Origin: Dryas octopetala | Taxonomy: Eukaryota; Streptophyta; Magnoliopsida; Rosales; Rosaceae | Assembly (NCBI GenBank): GCA_963921425.1 | Contig: OY992833.1 | Span: 18,951,738 to 19,015,737, forward strand | Reading direction: 5' to 3' | Length of the DNA: 64,000 bases | Part shown: in pieces, positions 35,027-47,900 of the stretch | How positions within the stretch are numbered: position 1 is the stretch's first letter | Layout: each line of letters starts with the position of its first letter | The notes under the pieces: generated by a model | Told to the model about the DNA's origin: nothing | The model's database searches: none | What the model saw: the letters and a program-made list of their open reading frames with translations, nothing else | Position numbers and translations under genes: made by a program

Positions 35027-35596
35027 AAAATCAAAGCCTTTTTGGCCAATGTAGCATTTTTCATTTCGGTGTGCCATGTGTACAATGATTGGGCCTATTA
35101 GGCCCAATGTCAAATACAGAGCTTATTATAGAAACATTGATTTTTTCCTGACAAATATAGAATATCATACTAGAAACTAGAAAGGTTGATATGAAAACTA
35201 TAATATGGTCATTCAATGCAAAAACATAAGTCACTTCAATGGAAGCTACCAAATAGAAAAGGTTGAATAGTATTGTGGTTTCCTAATTATCAACCCATAT
35301 ACTATCTCTTACTGTATATGACATTGAGGTATCAAAGCAAACCCATGCGACCATGCTGTGTCTGTCAGTTACCATTTCAAGGCACAAACTTCACTTGCAG
35401 TTTCTTATCTGGCTACTTGAAACTCTTTCCAGAACCTATCTTTCTTTCTCTTCTCTTTTTCTTCTCACTTTCTCTTTCCATTTGCACCCATTGTGCCTTT
35501 TTACTTTTTAGACTTATTGTTGCCTTTCTATGTTTCAGTTTTCATATCTAAAAGCAATTATGTACTGAAATTGAAGTTAATGAAGCAAAGTTGCAA

Positions 35597-35649
<53 letters not shown>

Positions 35650-35870
35650 CCAGATACAAACTATCATGGGGTGGGTAACTGGGTATTGGCTACAAGGAAT
35701 GGAAACTATCTGAGAACAGGAAGGGACCCAATAAAGGAATTGAACACTGAGTATATATACATTGTAAAATTTAGCAGAACCAGAGAGAGAGACGCTTACC
35801 TTGATTCTGAGCAAAACCCCCAAACTTCTTGAGAGAGAGCAACAATCCCTAATTTTTCACACCCCCAATC
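34974..35870 (-). promoter_or_regulatory. MED8 5' UTR with probable intron
   Basis: On the minus strand an untranslated exon at about 35802-35870 ends CAGAATCAAG before GTAAGCG. The acceptor CTTCGGCAG lies just upstream of the ATG. CT microsatellites (about 34988-35025 and 35599-35646) lie in the intron. Between them the sequence is AT-rich. Confidence 0.6.
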
Positions 35871-36128
35871 TCGCGGGAGAATAGTTAACCAATTAAAGGG
35901 ACACGAAATTACGAAAATACCCTCGCATACACAGCCACACGCCAATTTTCTTTAGAGGCAACACCAACCACACGCTTCCACTCCACTGCACCTCAATCTC
36001 CCTGCAAATCACTTCTTCAGCCGCCGCCTCCCAGTTGTCAGAGACAATAGCACAAGCACAAAGTAATTAGTGGTGTTTTGCCCAGTAATTTATTGAAATA
36101 AATCACTCATTTTCTGATTTTCACACCA
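35860..36128. promoter_or_regulatory. Shared bidirectional promoter of MED8 and IPMI large subunit 1
   Basis: The predicted 5' end of MED8 (minus) and the start codon of the first IPMI gene (plus) are only about 260 bp apart, with no other gene between them. The interval has CCAAT followed by TCTCGCGGGAGA near 35867-35880, a near-palindromic CG-rich motif in an AT-rich region. No clear TATA box is seen on either side. Confidence 0.55.
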
Positions 36129-39100
36129 ATGGCTTCCTCCACTCTTGCCTCACCATCCACCTCTTTCATCAAAAACAAGGTGAGGTCCATTTTTTAAAAG
36201 AAAGTTCTCACTTTTAACTCTCAAATTTCCATTGTTTTTTTGTTTTACTGAACCGTGTCTGGAATTTGATATACAAGGATTTGGGTCTCTCTGCTTTCTC
36301 TTCCACATCACCGTTTTCCACTCAGAGATGCAAGAGAACACCAGCCCCCAAGACCATCTGTTCGGTCGTGGCGCCACAGCAATCGGAGCGCAAGCCCGCC
36401 ACTACTGGCTCGGTTTGGATCTTTATTTGTCTATTTTTTTTGTGCTTTGGCGTTAATAGAAATCATAGTTTTGTGCTTTTGGCGTTGATGAAAATTGGGA
36501 ATCTTAGTTTTGTGGTTTTTGATATTGGGTTTTGGTCGATTTTCAGGTCAAGACGGGAATGACGATGACCGAGAAGATATTTGCTAGGGCTTCTGAGAAA
36601 CCCCAGTTGAGCCCAGGTGAGAATGTTTGGGTTAACGTGGATGTTTTGATGACCCATGATGTTTGTGGCCCTGGTTCCTTTGGAATCTTCAAGAAAGAGT
36701 TCGGCCAGAACGCCAAGGTACTTCCCTTTTTTGCTAAGAAAATGCATGTATTAAACATATAAAAGATAACAGGAACAGCCCTCATCAACTTTTACAACTG
36801 AACTATGGAGAGTGGAAATGGGGATGGACCCTGAAGTAGTACAATTATAAGCCATTTACCTTAGGTTGTGAAGAGCTTGGTTCGCTTCTCTAAACATGCT
36901 TTACAAACCAAAATGGAAAAGGGTTTTGCATAAGTTTTTAGTCAGACACAATAGATTCAATGATCCAGTCAGGTTGGCTCTCTTTATCTAGCAAGGGTTA
37001 TGATCACATCCAGAGAATCACCCTCTAAGATGATGTGTTCTATAGTTACACTAGCTTCAGCTTCTATTTCTTCTTTCCAAAGTGAATCATCACGATCATT
37101 AAAAAAGAAAAAACACCATCCATGAATGTGACCCAAATGGGTTCTGTAAACCACAACAAGAGTGGATGGACAATAGCATTAAACCATCGAAGTTTAGCCA
37201 AGTTTAGCTTGGCTGAACTCTGGGAAGGGGGAGCCAATGAGAAGGTGGCCCTTTGTTTTTTTTGTTTTTTTCTTTGTCATTGTCCACGCCCACTTGTGCT
37301 GGTGAAAGATTTGTTTATCTGTGGGCAAATCCTACATATCAAATTGCAAGTCTTCCCTTACTGCCTTGTTTCTAAATAACCATAACCAATCACAAAAAAC
37401 TGCAGCAAATACCATGAATTCATTTGCTTCTCTCTCTCCTGTTAGATTCAAAGCAGCCCCTTTAGAAAGACTGATTTGAAGCCAATCCCCCTAATTAGAA
37501 ACCTGAAAACAAATGTCTGGGAAGGCCTTAACGAACAGGTGAACAACAGTCTCAGGCTCAGATTTACAAAAAGGATAGGCTTATCAGAAATAGGGAGGTT
37601 GCAAAAAGGATAGGCTTATCAGAAATAGAACAGGTGCTCCTTCCTAGATCATGTGGCGGATACAAATGGTTTTGGCAGGAGGTGAATGTCGTGGATCATT
37701 GGTTGCATGAGCTCAGTTTACTTTTTAGTGATTATTAATGGGAGGTTGAGAGGAAGATTTAGGGCTTCTAAGGGGACATGTTCTCCCTGTTTCTTTTACA
37801 TTATTGGTCCATTTCTTTAGTGGGTGGTTTCTGAGAGTTAGAGTATAGACTTGCTAATGTGTATAGAGTTTTATAGAGAATTTGGTCAACAAATGTTAAG
37901 GAGTTCATTTGTTAAAATTTGAGCTTGAGGAATTACGACTTTCTTTGTGCTCAGTAGAATTATGCGGTTTGAATGTTAGGGACTGGTTCTATCCCAAAGT
38001 CCAATACTTGGTTGATGGATTTAGTTAGTATGGAACTCATAACTTAAGAACGTAAATCTGGTTTTCCCTTTTAGCTCATACTCTTCATCATCTTTGTCTC
38101 TCTGTTTGTTTTTTGCTATTAAACAGGACTATTTTCTATATTCATATGTGAAATTTGTAAGCGCTGAATTAATTTTTTGTGGGGGATAAATCTTACTTCA
38201 TTGTTTTGACATTGTAGGTTTGGGACCGTGAAAAGATTGTAATCATACCTGACCATTATATATTTACTAGTGATGAACGTGCAAATCGTAATGTGGATAT
38301 TTTGAGGGATTTCTGCACGGAGCAAAACATCAAGTACTTCTATGATATCAAGGATCTAAGTAATTTTAAGGTGTGGCTTTTGAGTTAGGTCGTATTTTAT
38401 TTTTTATGTCACTTTCTAATCTATATTTTCGTTCGTTATTTTGATTCAGTTTTAGCATCAGATATTAAATGTTGCTCACAATTGGCAGGCTAACCCAGAT
38501 TATAAGGGTGTATGCCATGTTGCTCTTGCTCAAGAAGGTCATTGCAGGCCTGGAGAGGTACTTGTCTTTGAAGAGTTCACTATTATTTTATGGCTTTAAA
38601 ATCCAAATAGCAATCAAACACTTCATTTTGTTGTCAGGTCCTGCTTGGTACAGATTCGCACACCTGTACTGCTGGAGCTTTTGGACAGTTTGCTACTGGA
38701 ATTGGAAACACTGATGCAGGTTTTGTATTGGGCGCTGGGAAGCTCTTGCTCAAGGTTTGTAGATGTTCTAGTTTTGTTTTCATTCTGCTTTTCTAATCAC
38801 ATGTACTCATCACTGTCCAACAGATCTCATGCAAATGGTGCAATTCCACAGATATTTTAGCTTCCATTAATATTCTGGGGAATATTGGTCCCCTTCTTCC
38901 TGTTTTAGCTTTCATAGTTTAGCATTCTTCCTGGTGAATATGGGTCCCGTTCATATTTTAGATGTTTTTCTCATTCTTGTATGAGCTCTATTGTGTGCTA
39001 TAGCTAGTTAGTTATATATTTAAATTCATAATGTCTTTTGTAGTTTATATATTTCAAACTTATGTGCTATGGATATCTGTGATTATTTCAGTGGACCTGT

Positions 39101-39748
39101 GTTGTATTTACCATACTTTCTGATTTAAAAATCTGTGATTTTCTTGCCTTTTTTAAAATTGCAGGTACCTCCAACTCTGAGATTTGTAATGGATGGTGAA
39201 ATGCCTGACTATTTGCTTGCCAAAGATTTGATTTTGCAAGTAAGTTTTACCAGGTCTCAAAGCATTTGTTTCCTTTTAATGTACATAACATACCACAACG
39301 TTAAAATTGATAGAGCCCATGATTTTCCGTTGTTATGCTGAAATAAAACTTGATGATCACATCCAGTCTGTGTTGTTACCTTGATAAATGATTTTCATGT
39401 GGCAGATTATTGGTGAAATATCTGTTTCTGGTGCAACATATAAAGCTATGGAGTTTGTTGGAACCACTGTTGAAAGTTTAACTGTAAGTGTCTTTACTGC
39501 AAGTATGTATTCAGTTCACCTGGTTGCAGTTGTTAGCTACTCTTGAATGGACTTTGAATACAATTTCTATAATCTCTACTGGATAGATGGAAGAAAGGAT
39601 GACATTATGCAATATGGTTGTTGAAGCTGGGGGTAAAAATGGTATTGTCCCTGCTGATAGCACTACATTCAAGTACCTTGAGGTTAGTGCTACTAATCAT
39701 CAAATACTATGATAAATTTCTCTCTCTCTCTCTCTCTCTCTCTCCCCT

Positions 39749-39792
<44 letters not shown>

Positions 39793-42525
39793 GGTATGTC
39801 TATATGTATGTGCATGTATATAACCAGGTACATGCATGTGTGTGCAAGTGCGTGAATGGATGGATGGTTGGATCTGTGTACCAACATATGTGTGCTTGTT
39901 TTCTTTGATGTCCATTTGTGTCCATTTGTCATCACATAGAACGTTCCTTAATCTTAGGGCTGAGTTGAGAAATTAGAACCACCCAGTTCAGTAGAATGGG
40001 GTTGGGAACAATCCTTGCCTTAGGGCCACGTATGCTGTTTTACTTTTGCCTTGTCATAAACTTATTACCTTTTTTACGGGTGGTTTTGCAACATATGCTG
40101 TTCTCTTTGCATGCTATATACATTTGTGCTGTCTAGCACTAGCTATGTAATGTTATATTTTGTATCGCAGGATAAGACATCTGTACCCTATCAACCTGTG
40201 TATAGTGATGGTCAAGCAAGGTAATTTATGCTATTAGATATCCACACTTTATTAGTCCATTCTGTGCTCTGGTTTACAACATTATACACTGGGATTTTAA
40301 TAGCCCTTGTAAATCATTACAAATTTCTTGTGCACTGATAGAGTCTTTGGCATGTTAGTAGAGGAGAAACTAGACCACATTATAGATCATTTTCATACCA
40401 TATGTACCTGTTCACCTTCAAGTAAAGACAAGCCTTGCTTCTTTTGTTTTCTTTTTTTTGTTTCCTCTATCACTCTCGTATAATGCCTATGGGTGTTCTC
40501 CAAGTAGTTGTCACTTGTCACCGGGAATACCATCGAAAGATGGAATATGTACAATAAGAAACAAAAGTTTGTGCAGTTTTCAGCAGATATCTCTCATTCA
40601 GTTCCTATTATGTATTACATTCTAAATTGGTTAGAATCCTAAGCTAAAAGAAGCATATATTGTTCTGCAGTCCTATTCTTTTTTAACGTATACACAGTTA
40701 ATTGCCACATTTAAGTACTATATTGTCATCTTCCGATGTAGCGTAGTTCACGTGTTGTCACTAACTTGTAACCTTGTCATTTGTAAGTGTATGTTAGATG
40801 CAAGAGAACTGAATGTTAAAATGAGTAATTCATGCTGGTCTAGATATGACCTTTACACGTATTGGTTCTAATTGTCGATAGATTTTGGAATTCATTTGTA
40901 TTAATGAGTTTGTTTTGTTTCCATTTAGATTTCTGTCTGAGTACAGATTTGATGTTTCAAAACTGGAGCCACTGGTGGCAAAGGTGAGCAGCACATAGAT
41001 TAATCTCATATAATTGTTTCTCTCCCTTCTGCGAATAATTTTCTCAACTATTTTGCAGCCTCATTCTCCAGATAATCGTGCTTTAGCAAGAGAATGCAAA
41101 GATGTGAAAATTGACAGAGTATATATTGGATCTTGTACTGGTGGAAAAACAGAGGATTTCATGGCTGCAGCTAAAGTTTTTCTAGCTTCAGTAAGGAGTC
41201 AAATCTCTATAACATGAGTATTGATTGTCAATGCATGCTGACTTGAATAAGCATCTGAGTGCTTCTTTGTTAACAAATGCATGTATGTATGTAAGTATGT
41301 ATGAATGAATGATCACCAATGGTATGAATTGCATGGATGCAAATTGTAGATCTTCTAATCAAAATCAAACTTAATATATTTAAATAGCACTCTGCAATAC
41401 TCTGCATATTCTTTATTTTGTTACATTTCAGCATTATGTGCTTTGCTGGTACACTTTGGATTTTTTTTTCTTTTGTTTGTTTGTTTGTTTGTTTGTTTGT
41501 TTTCTTGTTTTTTCAATTGGCAATTGTTTTGGGAAGTGTTTGTATATTGGTACTAGCTCCTTCTATTGTTGTTTTCAATCCAGGTGTATATTTAATTTTC
41601 TTGGAGATTTTCTTTTTCTTGGTTTATGCTTAAAGATCTAATTGCTTTTCTGCAGGGCAAAAAGGTCAAAGTACCCACATTTCTTGTGCCTGCTACTCAA
41701 AAGGTTTGTCATGCCACAGAATTAAGTTCTTAGGCGTTAGGCATCAACGTTCCTAGTTATAAATTTTTTTAGAAATATATGAAGTCATAACTGAAATCTT
41801 GTGTATTGTTGTTTATGCTAAAATTAATAGGTTTGGATGGATGTGTATAGTCTTCCAGTGCCAGGATCTGGTGGCAAGACTTGCTCACAGATATTCGAGG
41901 AAGCTGGTTGTGACACACCTGCAAGTCCTAGTTGTGGTGCTTGCTTGGGTGGTCCTAGAGACACGTATGCTCGCTTGAATGAACCTCAGGTAAGTTTATT
42001 TCCTTATCTGCACACATTCCAAATGATCTAACCATGCTCTCATGTCCTGGGGCAGGCAGACCTCATAGATCATTGCACCTCACTATGCCATTGTCTTTGA
42101 TAGGATTAGGACTAACCATTCAATCCTTGGGGGTCTCATAATCCCATTTGCATAATCTTGTTCTAAAGAATTTTTATTTTTTAAGAGAAACAAAAATTTT
42201 TGTTTTAAAGAAAAATTAATTATCTGGATTTAAAAAATCTGAAAAGATATCCTTTGAATCTTGTAACATCCATTTCTCAGTGCTACTGTTTCTGGGTGCC
42301 ATTTTATATGACTAAGGAAAACATAATGGTTTTCGTTGCAATTTCTTATTTCTGGTCTGTTATACCACACTTCTGTCTTTGCAGGTATGTGTCTCAACAA
42401 CAAACAGGAACTTCCCCGGCCGAATGGGCCACAAGGAAGGCCAGATATATCTTGCTTCCCCATACACTGCTGCAGCATCTGCTTTGACTGGTTATGTCAC
42501 AGACCCAAGAGAGTTTCTGCAGTAG
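36129..42525 (+). CDS. IIL1: 3-isopropylmalate dehydratase large subunit, chloroplastic, copy 1
   Basis: Fifteen exons: 36129-36179, 36278-36412, 36547-36717, 38218-38370, 38489-38557, 38638-38754, 39165-39239, 39406-39483, 39587-39682, 40171-40220, 40929-40983, 41059-41190, 41656-41703, 41831-41989 and 42385-42525. They encode 509 aa, matching the length I recall for Arabidopsis IIL1. The Ser/Thr-rich first 60 residues look like a plastid transit peptide. Family signatures follow: [13 protein letters not shown] (96-108), [10 protein letters not shown] (197-206) and the three [4Fe-4S] cysteines in GSCTGG (Cys376) and [10 protein letters not shown] (Cys445, Cys448). With a small subunit it isomerises 2- to 3-isopropylmalate in leucine synthesis, and in Brassicales also acts in glucosinolate chain elongation. 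All residues fit the conserved enzyme, so this is the likely housekeeping copy. Confidence 0.96.
37490..37640 (-). mobile_element. LINE relic in intron 3 of IPMI copy 1
   Basis: Read on the minus strand, [17 protein letters not shown] resembles the zinc-binding tail (ETxxHLFxxC) of plant non-LTR retrotransposon polymerases. A direct repeat of AAAAAGGATAGGCTTATCAG (37568 and 37604) interrupts it. The 1.5-kb intron is the gene's largest, against 477 bp in copy 2. Confidence 0.45.
39719..39790. repeat. (CT)n(CA)n compound microsatellite, intron 9 of IPMI copy 1
   Basis: About 24 bp of CT repeats followed by about 40 bp of CA repeats. Confidence 0.95.
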
Positions 42526-44957
42526 GCTACTGATATCTTCACATATCTGATCAGTGTATGTTTTGCTTTGTACTCTGCCGCTGTAAGTTAGGAGATCAAA
42601 AGAATAATGGGGTTTTCACACCCTTCCCAAAAGTTTTGTATGCTTGTGATTATCAGGTCTGTGCCGTATGTATTCTGGTTTTAATGTGAATTGTTAGTTC
42701 CCAATCCAACGATGATATATGAACAGAAAATAAGGAGGGTATCTCAGTGAACATAACTAGACTACTTTTTATGACTTTTACTTGCATTAAAAACTCTTCT
42801 CATCTTCTCATAGCCATTTTGTTCCGTGCTGAGTATGTGACCGAGTTGGTTTTTCTCCATTAAGCAGTGGTTATGCTTGATGTGCTGAGATTTGAAGTTG
42901 GTTTAGGCTCTAAACCATCTCTCGTTTCTTGGATGCTGACATTGCTACCCTAAAACCTGTGGTTGCGCCCATGACCCTACTAAGCACAAGCGAGTTGAAA
43001 AATATGTGTTCGATGGGTTCTGAGGCAGCAAAAATTGAACCAAGCAATTATTCCTGCAACTATTTGCCTTTCCAAAATGTTGTTGGCTTTGCATTTTTGC
43101 TCGATGTTATTGACTTATAGTACTGCACAAACCTATAGTCAACGCCCCAGCGTTGCATAAGCCAGCGCACGTTGACTTTATGATTATAGATTCTGGAAAC
43201 AAATTGTTACTTGTTTTGCAAGATTCACATGATTATTTTAGCCCCTATTGGTATTCACATAGATATAGTTGATTTGCATGGGGATTGGAGAAAAACATTT
43301 ATGGGACGGTTCTATATAAGGACACATTGGGTGTATATAGGATTTTCCCATTGTAGTTTTTCTCATGGGAATTGAGATAGGATGTTGTGTAGGACCCAAG
43401 GAATTGAGATAGGATATTGTGTAGGACCCAAAAGCATAAATGAAAATAACCCCTCGAAACTTGAAAGCATATCATACAGATATATCTAACTTCCCCTCGA
43501 AACTCGAATGCATTAAATAGAATTGTATTTCTCAGTGTAGTTAGACTGGACTCATTCAATTGGGAAATATAATAAGAATTCAATTTTGTGCTGTCTGGAC
43601 ATACATCATATGGCTGTGTCGGTGATCTTCCTAGCTTTTTCAAGGCTTTTTTGGGTATATGCTAGTAACAATCGTCTATGAATGTGTGAGTGATTGTCAG
43701 CCGTAGATGTCTTAATAAAATTATATATATTAACGATGAACCATGTTTGAACCAACGTCCTAAGCAAAACTCATGTTCCTTGGAGCCTAAGGAAAATATT
43801 TTTCTATTCCTATCAGACACAAACAGTAATGCTTTTATTTTCGGAGCCTCCATTATTGATAGCGTCGTTTTTTTCAATATTTCCAAGTTGAACTATGATT
43901 TGTATATTGATTAAAGTCTAATCAACAAATCTGAAGTCAAGTTCAAATAAAATTCTCTTGCTGTAGTTGGTTCACTTAAAAAAGAATAAAAAAAAGAATT
44001 ATCAAGATTTGGACTTTGAAGGATTTATTTATTGACTAAAGTATTATCAACAAATCTCATCACTGATCCATATGCAACCAATGGTTTCCATCTCATACTT
44101 GTTCCAGCTACTTGTGGAGTTCATGGACCATCTTGTTATTATTGTTCACCAAAAATAATATTCAATATGTAATTTGTAAATAATTAGATTAAATTTGGAT
44201 GGAGACCTCAAATAAAGGAAAAAAAGAGTACGGGAAAATTTACAAAAAGGATATGAACTTTGGAAGATATGATTTTTGTTTTTTGTCAATTTATACTCTA
44301 AATTTTTTATATTGTGTTAAAGTAGCCCATATTGTCATGTTTGTTGTATATTCCGTTCAAAACAAGTGACATGTGAATATTTTTAAGGATCAAAATCGTT
44401 AAATTATCAATTCATATCACTTAAAAAGTGATCAAGAGTCACAAAAGTTCTGTTTTGGACGAAATATGTAACAGAGATCATGAAATGAGTAAAGTTAACA
44501 CAAGGTGAAAATTTAACCCAAATCAAAATTCATATCTCCAAAATTCATGTTATTTTAATAAATGTTTCACTCAAATGCAGGAGCAGATGATCCAAGTGGA
44601 GCTCAACAATATATGTCAATGTGTGCTGGAAAGACGTGGAACATCTGGCAAAATTATTACTACAATGGTAGACAGCAACTACCATTTTTTTATGACAATG
44701 ACAAATACCCGAAGCATTATTATATTCTGACCCTGATTATCTCATTATTATATTCTTTTTTTAAGTTTATAATTGAATATCTGACCCTGTCAAGGATCAA
44801 AACACTGATACATGCATGTTATATAGCAGCTTCCTAGCTTGGACCTTGGCTTTGACTATTGGGAATTGCTAGTTAGAATTTGAGTTTCTGCCTTCATTTT
44901 CTCAGAAAACTCTTGTACTTCATTTCCCAGAAAATAAAGTAATCCTTGCAGTAAACC
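42526..44957. other. Intergenic between the two IPMI genes
   Basis: A 32-bp direct tandem duplication (GGAATTGAGATAGGAT, then GTAGGACCCAA) lies at 43368-43431. An acceptor-like TGCAG at about 44577 opens a 90-codon frame (DDPSGAQQYMSMCAGK, then WNIWQNYYYNG) with some coding character, which I do not recognise. The rest is AT-rich. The promoter of IPMI copy 2 should lie at its right end; no TATA box is obvious. Confidence 0.4.
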
Positions 44958-47900
44958 ATGGCCTCCTCTGCTTTTGCCACTATCCATACAACTTTCATTA
45001 AGAACAAGGTCTTCACTTGCTTCCAAGATTCTTTGTTTTTCAATATATCTCAGTGAACCTCTTGTTTTACACATCTTCTCTTTGTTTTTTTCACTAACTC
45101 ATGGCTTGAAATCTTTCTTTTTTCCTCAGCAAGATTTGGGTCTCTCTGCCTTCTCTTCCTCATCACCAATTTTCACTCAGAAATGCAATGGAAGAGCGTC
45201 CAAGAAAATTGTCTCTGTTATGGCACCAGAACAATTGGAACGCAAGCCTTCAACCACTGGCTCAGTTGGGTTTCTTTCCCTTATATATTGTTTGATTCTC
45301 TATGTTTTTTTTTTTCCACTATGTGTCCTTGTTTTGAGTTTTTAATGGTGGGTTTTGATCAATTCCAGGTCAAGATCCCTATGACAATGACTGAGAAGAT
45401 AATGGCTAGGGCCTCTGAGAAAACCCATCTGAACCCAGGTGACAATGTTTGGGCTAATGTTGATGTTCTAATGGTTAATGATATTTCTTGCCCTGGTGTA
45501 TTTGCAACCTTCAAGAAAGAGTTTGGGGAGAATGCAAAGGTATTCTACTGTTATTTTGCCATATTTGAATATTGACTACTCGAGAGATTAACTGTGCAAT
45601 TGTTTTGTACACAATGTTCAAATTTACAACATCATATACTATTCTGAACTGATTTTAACTTTCAAGTACCGTTTGTTTCACCAACTAGCTATTAGTCTAA
45701 TGGTATTTCTCTCCACAAATTCAAATTCCCCTTCCTGATTAAAAAAAAAAAAAAAGTACCATTGTTTCAAGTCAATTGTCACTGATTTTGTCGAGGGGAT
45801 TTTGTGGGGTGTACATGTAAAGCCCAGTGTATATACATTTCTTTGCTAGATCTATATTCTGACAATTATTTTTTCAGTCAACTTATGGACATTGTCCTTG
45901 TCAAGTCATAATTTTAGAAGCATGTACAGTTGAAAATTGAACTTCATGTGTATGGTCCCAATTCTGTGATTGCATTTGGTGAGATTTTGTAACTTCATTG
46001 TACTTGAAATAAAAGGTCTGGGACCGCGAAAAGGCCGTCATTATACCTGACCACTATATATTCACAAATGATGAACGTGCACATCGAAATGTGGATATCG
46101 CAAGGGATTTCTGCTTGGAGCAAAATATCAAGTATTTCTATGATATTACAGATCGAAGTGATTTTAGGGTATGGAGTATTTTACATCATTAATTTAATTT
46201 CCAATTGACATTATAGTCTGTAAAAAGTGACATTGAATGTGAACTTTGCTTCATAATTTATCAGGCTAATCCGGACTACAAAGGTGTGTGTCATGTTGCT
46301 CTTGCACAAGAAGGTCATTGCAGGCCAGGGGAGGTGCTTTTTTTTTTATTTTTCAAAAAATAAATATCAATAAATAAATTGTTGATTCATAAACATCTAT
46401 CCAATGCTTACACCTTTATCTATGATTTCTTGCCTCCAGGTCATGTTTGGTACAGACTCTCACACCACTTCTGCTGGAGCATTTGGTGAATTTGCTACTG
46501 GAATTGGCAATACTGATGCCTCCTTTATATTGGGTACTGGGAAGCTCTTAGTCAAGGTCTGTGTAGATGCCTTTTGTTATTTGAAAAAAATAGAAAGAAA
46601 AGGGTGTCTGATTTATAAATGTATAACATGTTCAAATGTCCGATTATTTGAGGAACCCCATAAGGTTTTGGCGAATATTTATTTGAATAATGGATCAAAC
46701 AGTTAAAATGCAGGTTCCCCCTACCCTGAGGTTTGTATTGGATGGTGAAATGCCCAATTACTTGCTTGCGAAGGATCTGATTTTGCATGTAAGTTTGATC
46801 ACTCAATGAGGCAGTTTTTCTCTTTGCACCACCACCACCATTTTAGTGGTATCTTATTTGATTAGTATGGCTTACTTTTGTTTTTCCCCTTAAAATTGTC
46901 TTTTGCCTTGCAGATTATTGGCGAAATATCTTTGTCCGGTGCAACATACAAGACTATGGAGTTTGTTGGCACAACTATTGAAAGCCTAACTGTAAGTAAA
47001 CCTCAAAAACTTCTACACTGCAAGGTCCTTTTGATTTTCTTTTTGAAGGTGTTAATATCACTTTAGACTGTTCGCAGTTGTGTATGTCCTGATGCTTAAT
47101 TTGTACTGTAGATGGAAGAAAGGATGACATTATGCAACATGGTTGTTGAAGCTGGAGGAAAAAATGGTGTTGTTCCTGTTGATAGTACCACATATAAGTA
47201 CCTTGAGGTAGTGCAACTGTTTGATTATGCAGACTTAAGCTCATGGCTCTCTCTCTCTCTCCCTCTCTTTGGGGATATTACACAACTTCTTCCTCTTGCT
47301 AGGTCTTATGATGTCCTCTTCTGTTTTGAGCAGGACAAGACACCTCTGGTGTATGAACCTGTTTATAGTGATGAGCAAGCAAGGTACTTTAAAGGCTGCA
47401 AATAATTCCTCTTCTGTTTTTTCTTTTCTTTTTTTCAGAATTGAAATCTAGTCTCAAGATTGGGTTGTTCTTCCTAGTTCTAGTCCAGACTGTGTTTGTG
47501 AATTTACATGAACAGAAATTTTTTATGGTATCTTGTTAATCCTGTTACAAAAAAAAAAAAAATTGTGTTAAACAGACCTCATTGAACAGAATTAGTTGGA
47601 TTTACTAGGATGTTTGGGGCTTTCACAGCTTGTTGTAGCTGCTAAAATTCTCAAGCACACAAGTACCAAGCAGAGTCCCTTGGCTCCCAACATCTTAAGT
47701 TGTGAATGTTTTGAATAACAGTGACAATAAATGTGGGGACTTTGACCTTTTTGCCCTGCATGTATAAATGTGAATGTCCAGTGATATGTACTCAAAATAA
47801 ATAATGAGAGACTTTAGTGTGCACACACACTTACAACAGATAAGTAACATTAACTTCTAACTTGTACTTACAATATCTATTAAAAAAAAAAAAAAAAGGT

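Noticed and set aside
39693..39935. ORFs with runs of Val-Cys or Thr-His
   Set aside because: They are translations of a CT/CA microsatellite within an intron of the IPMI gene.
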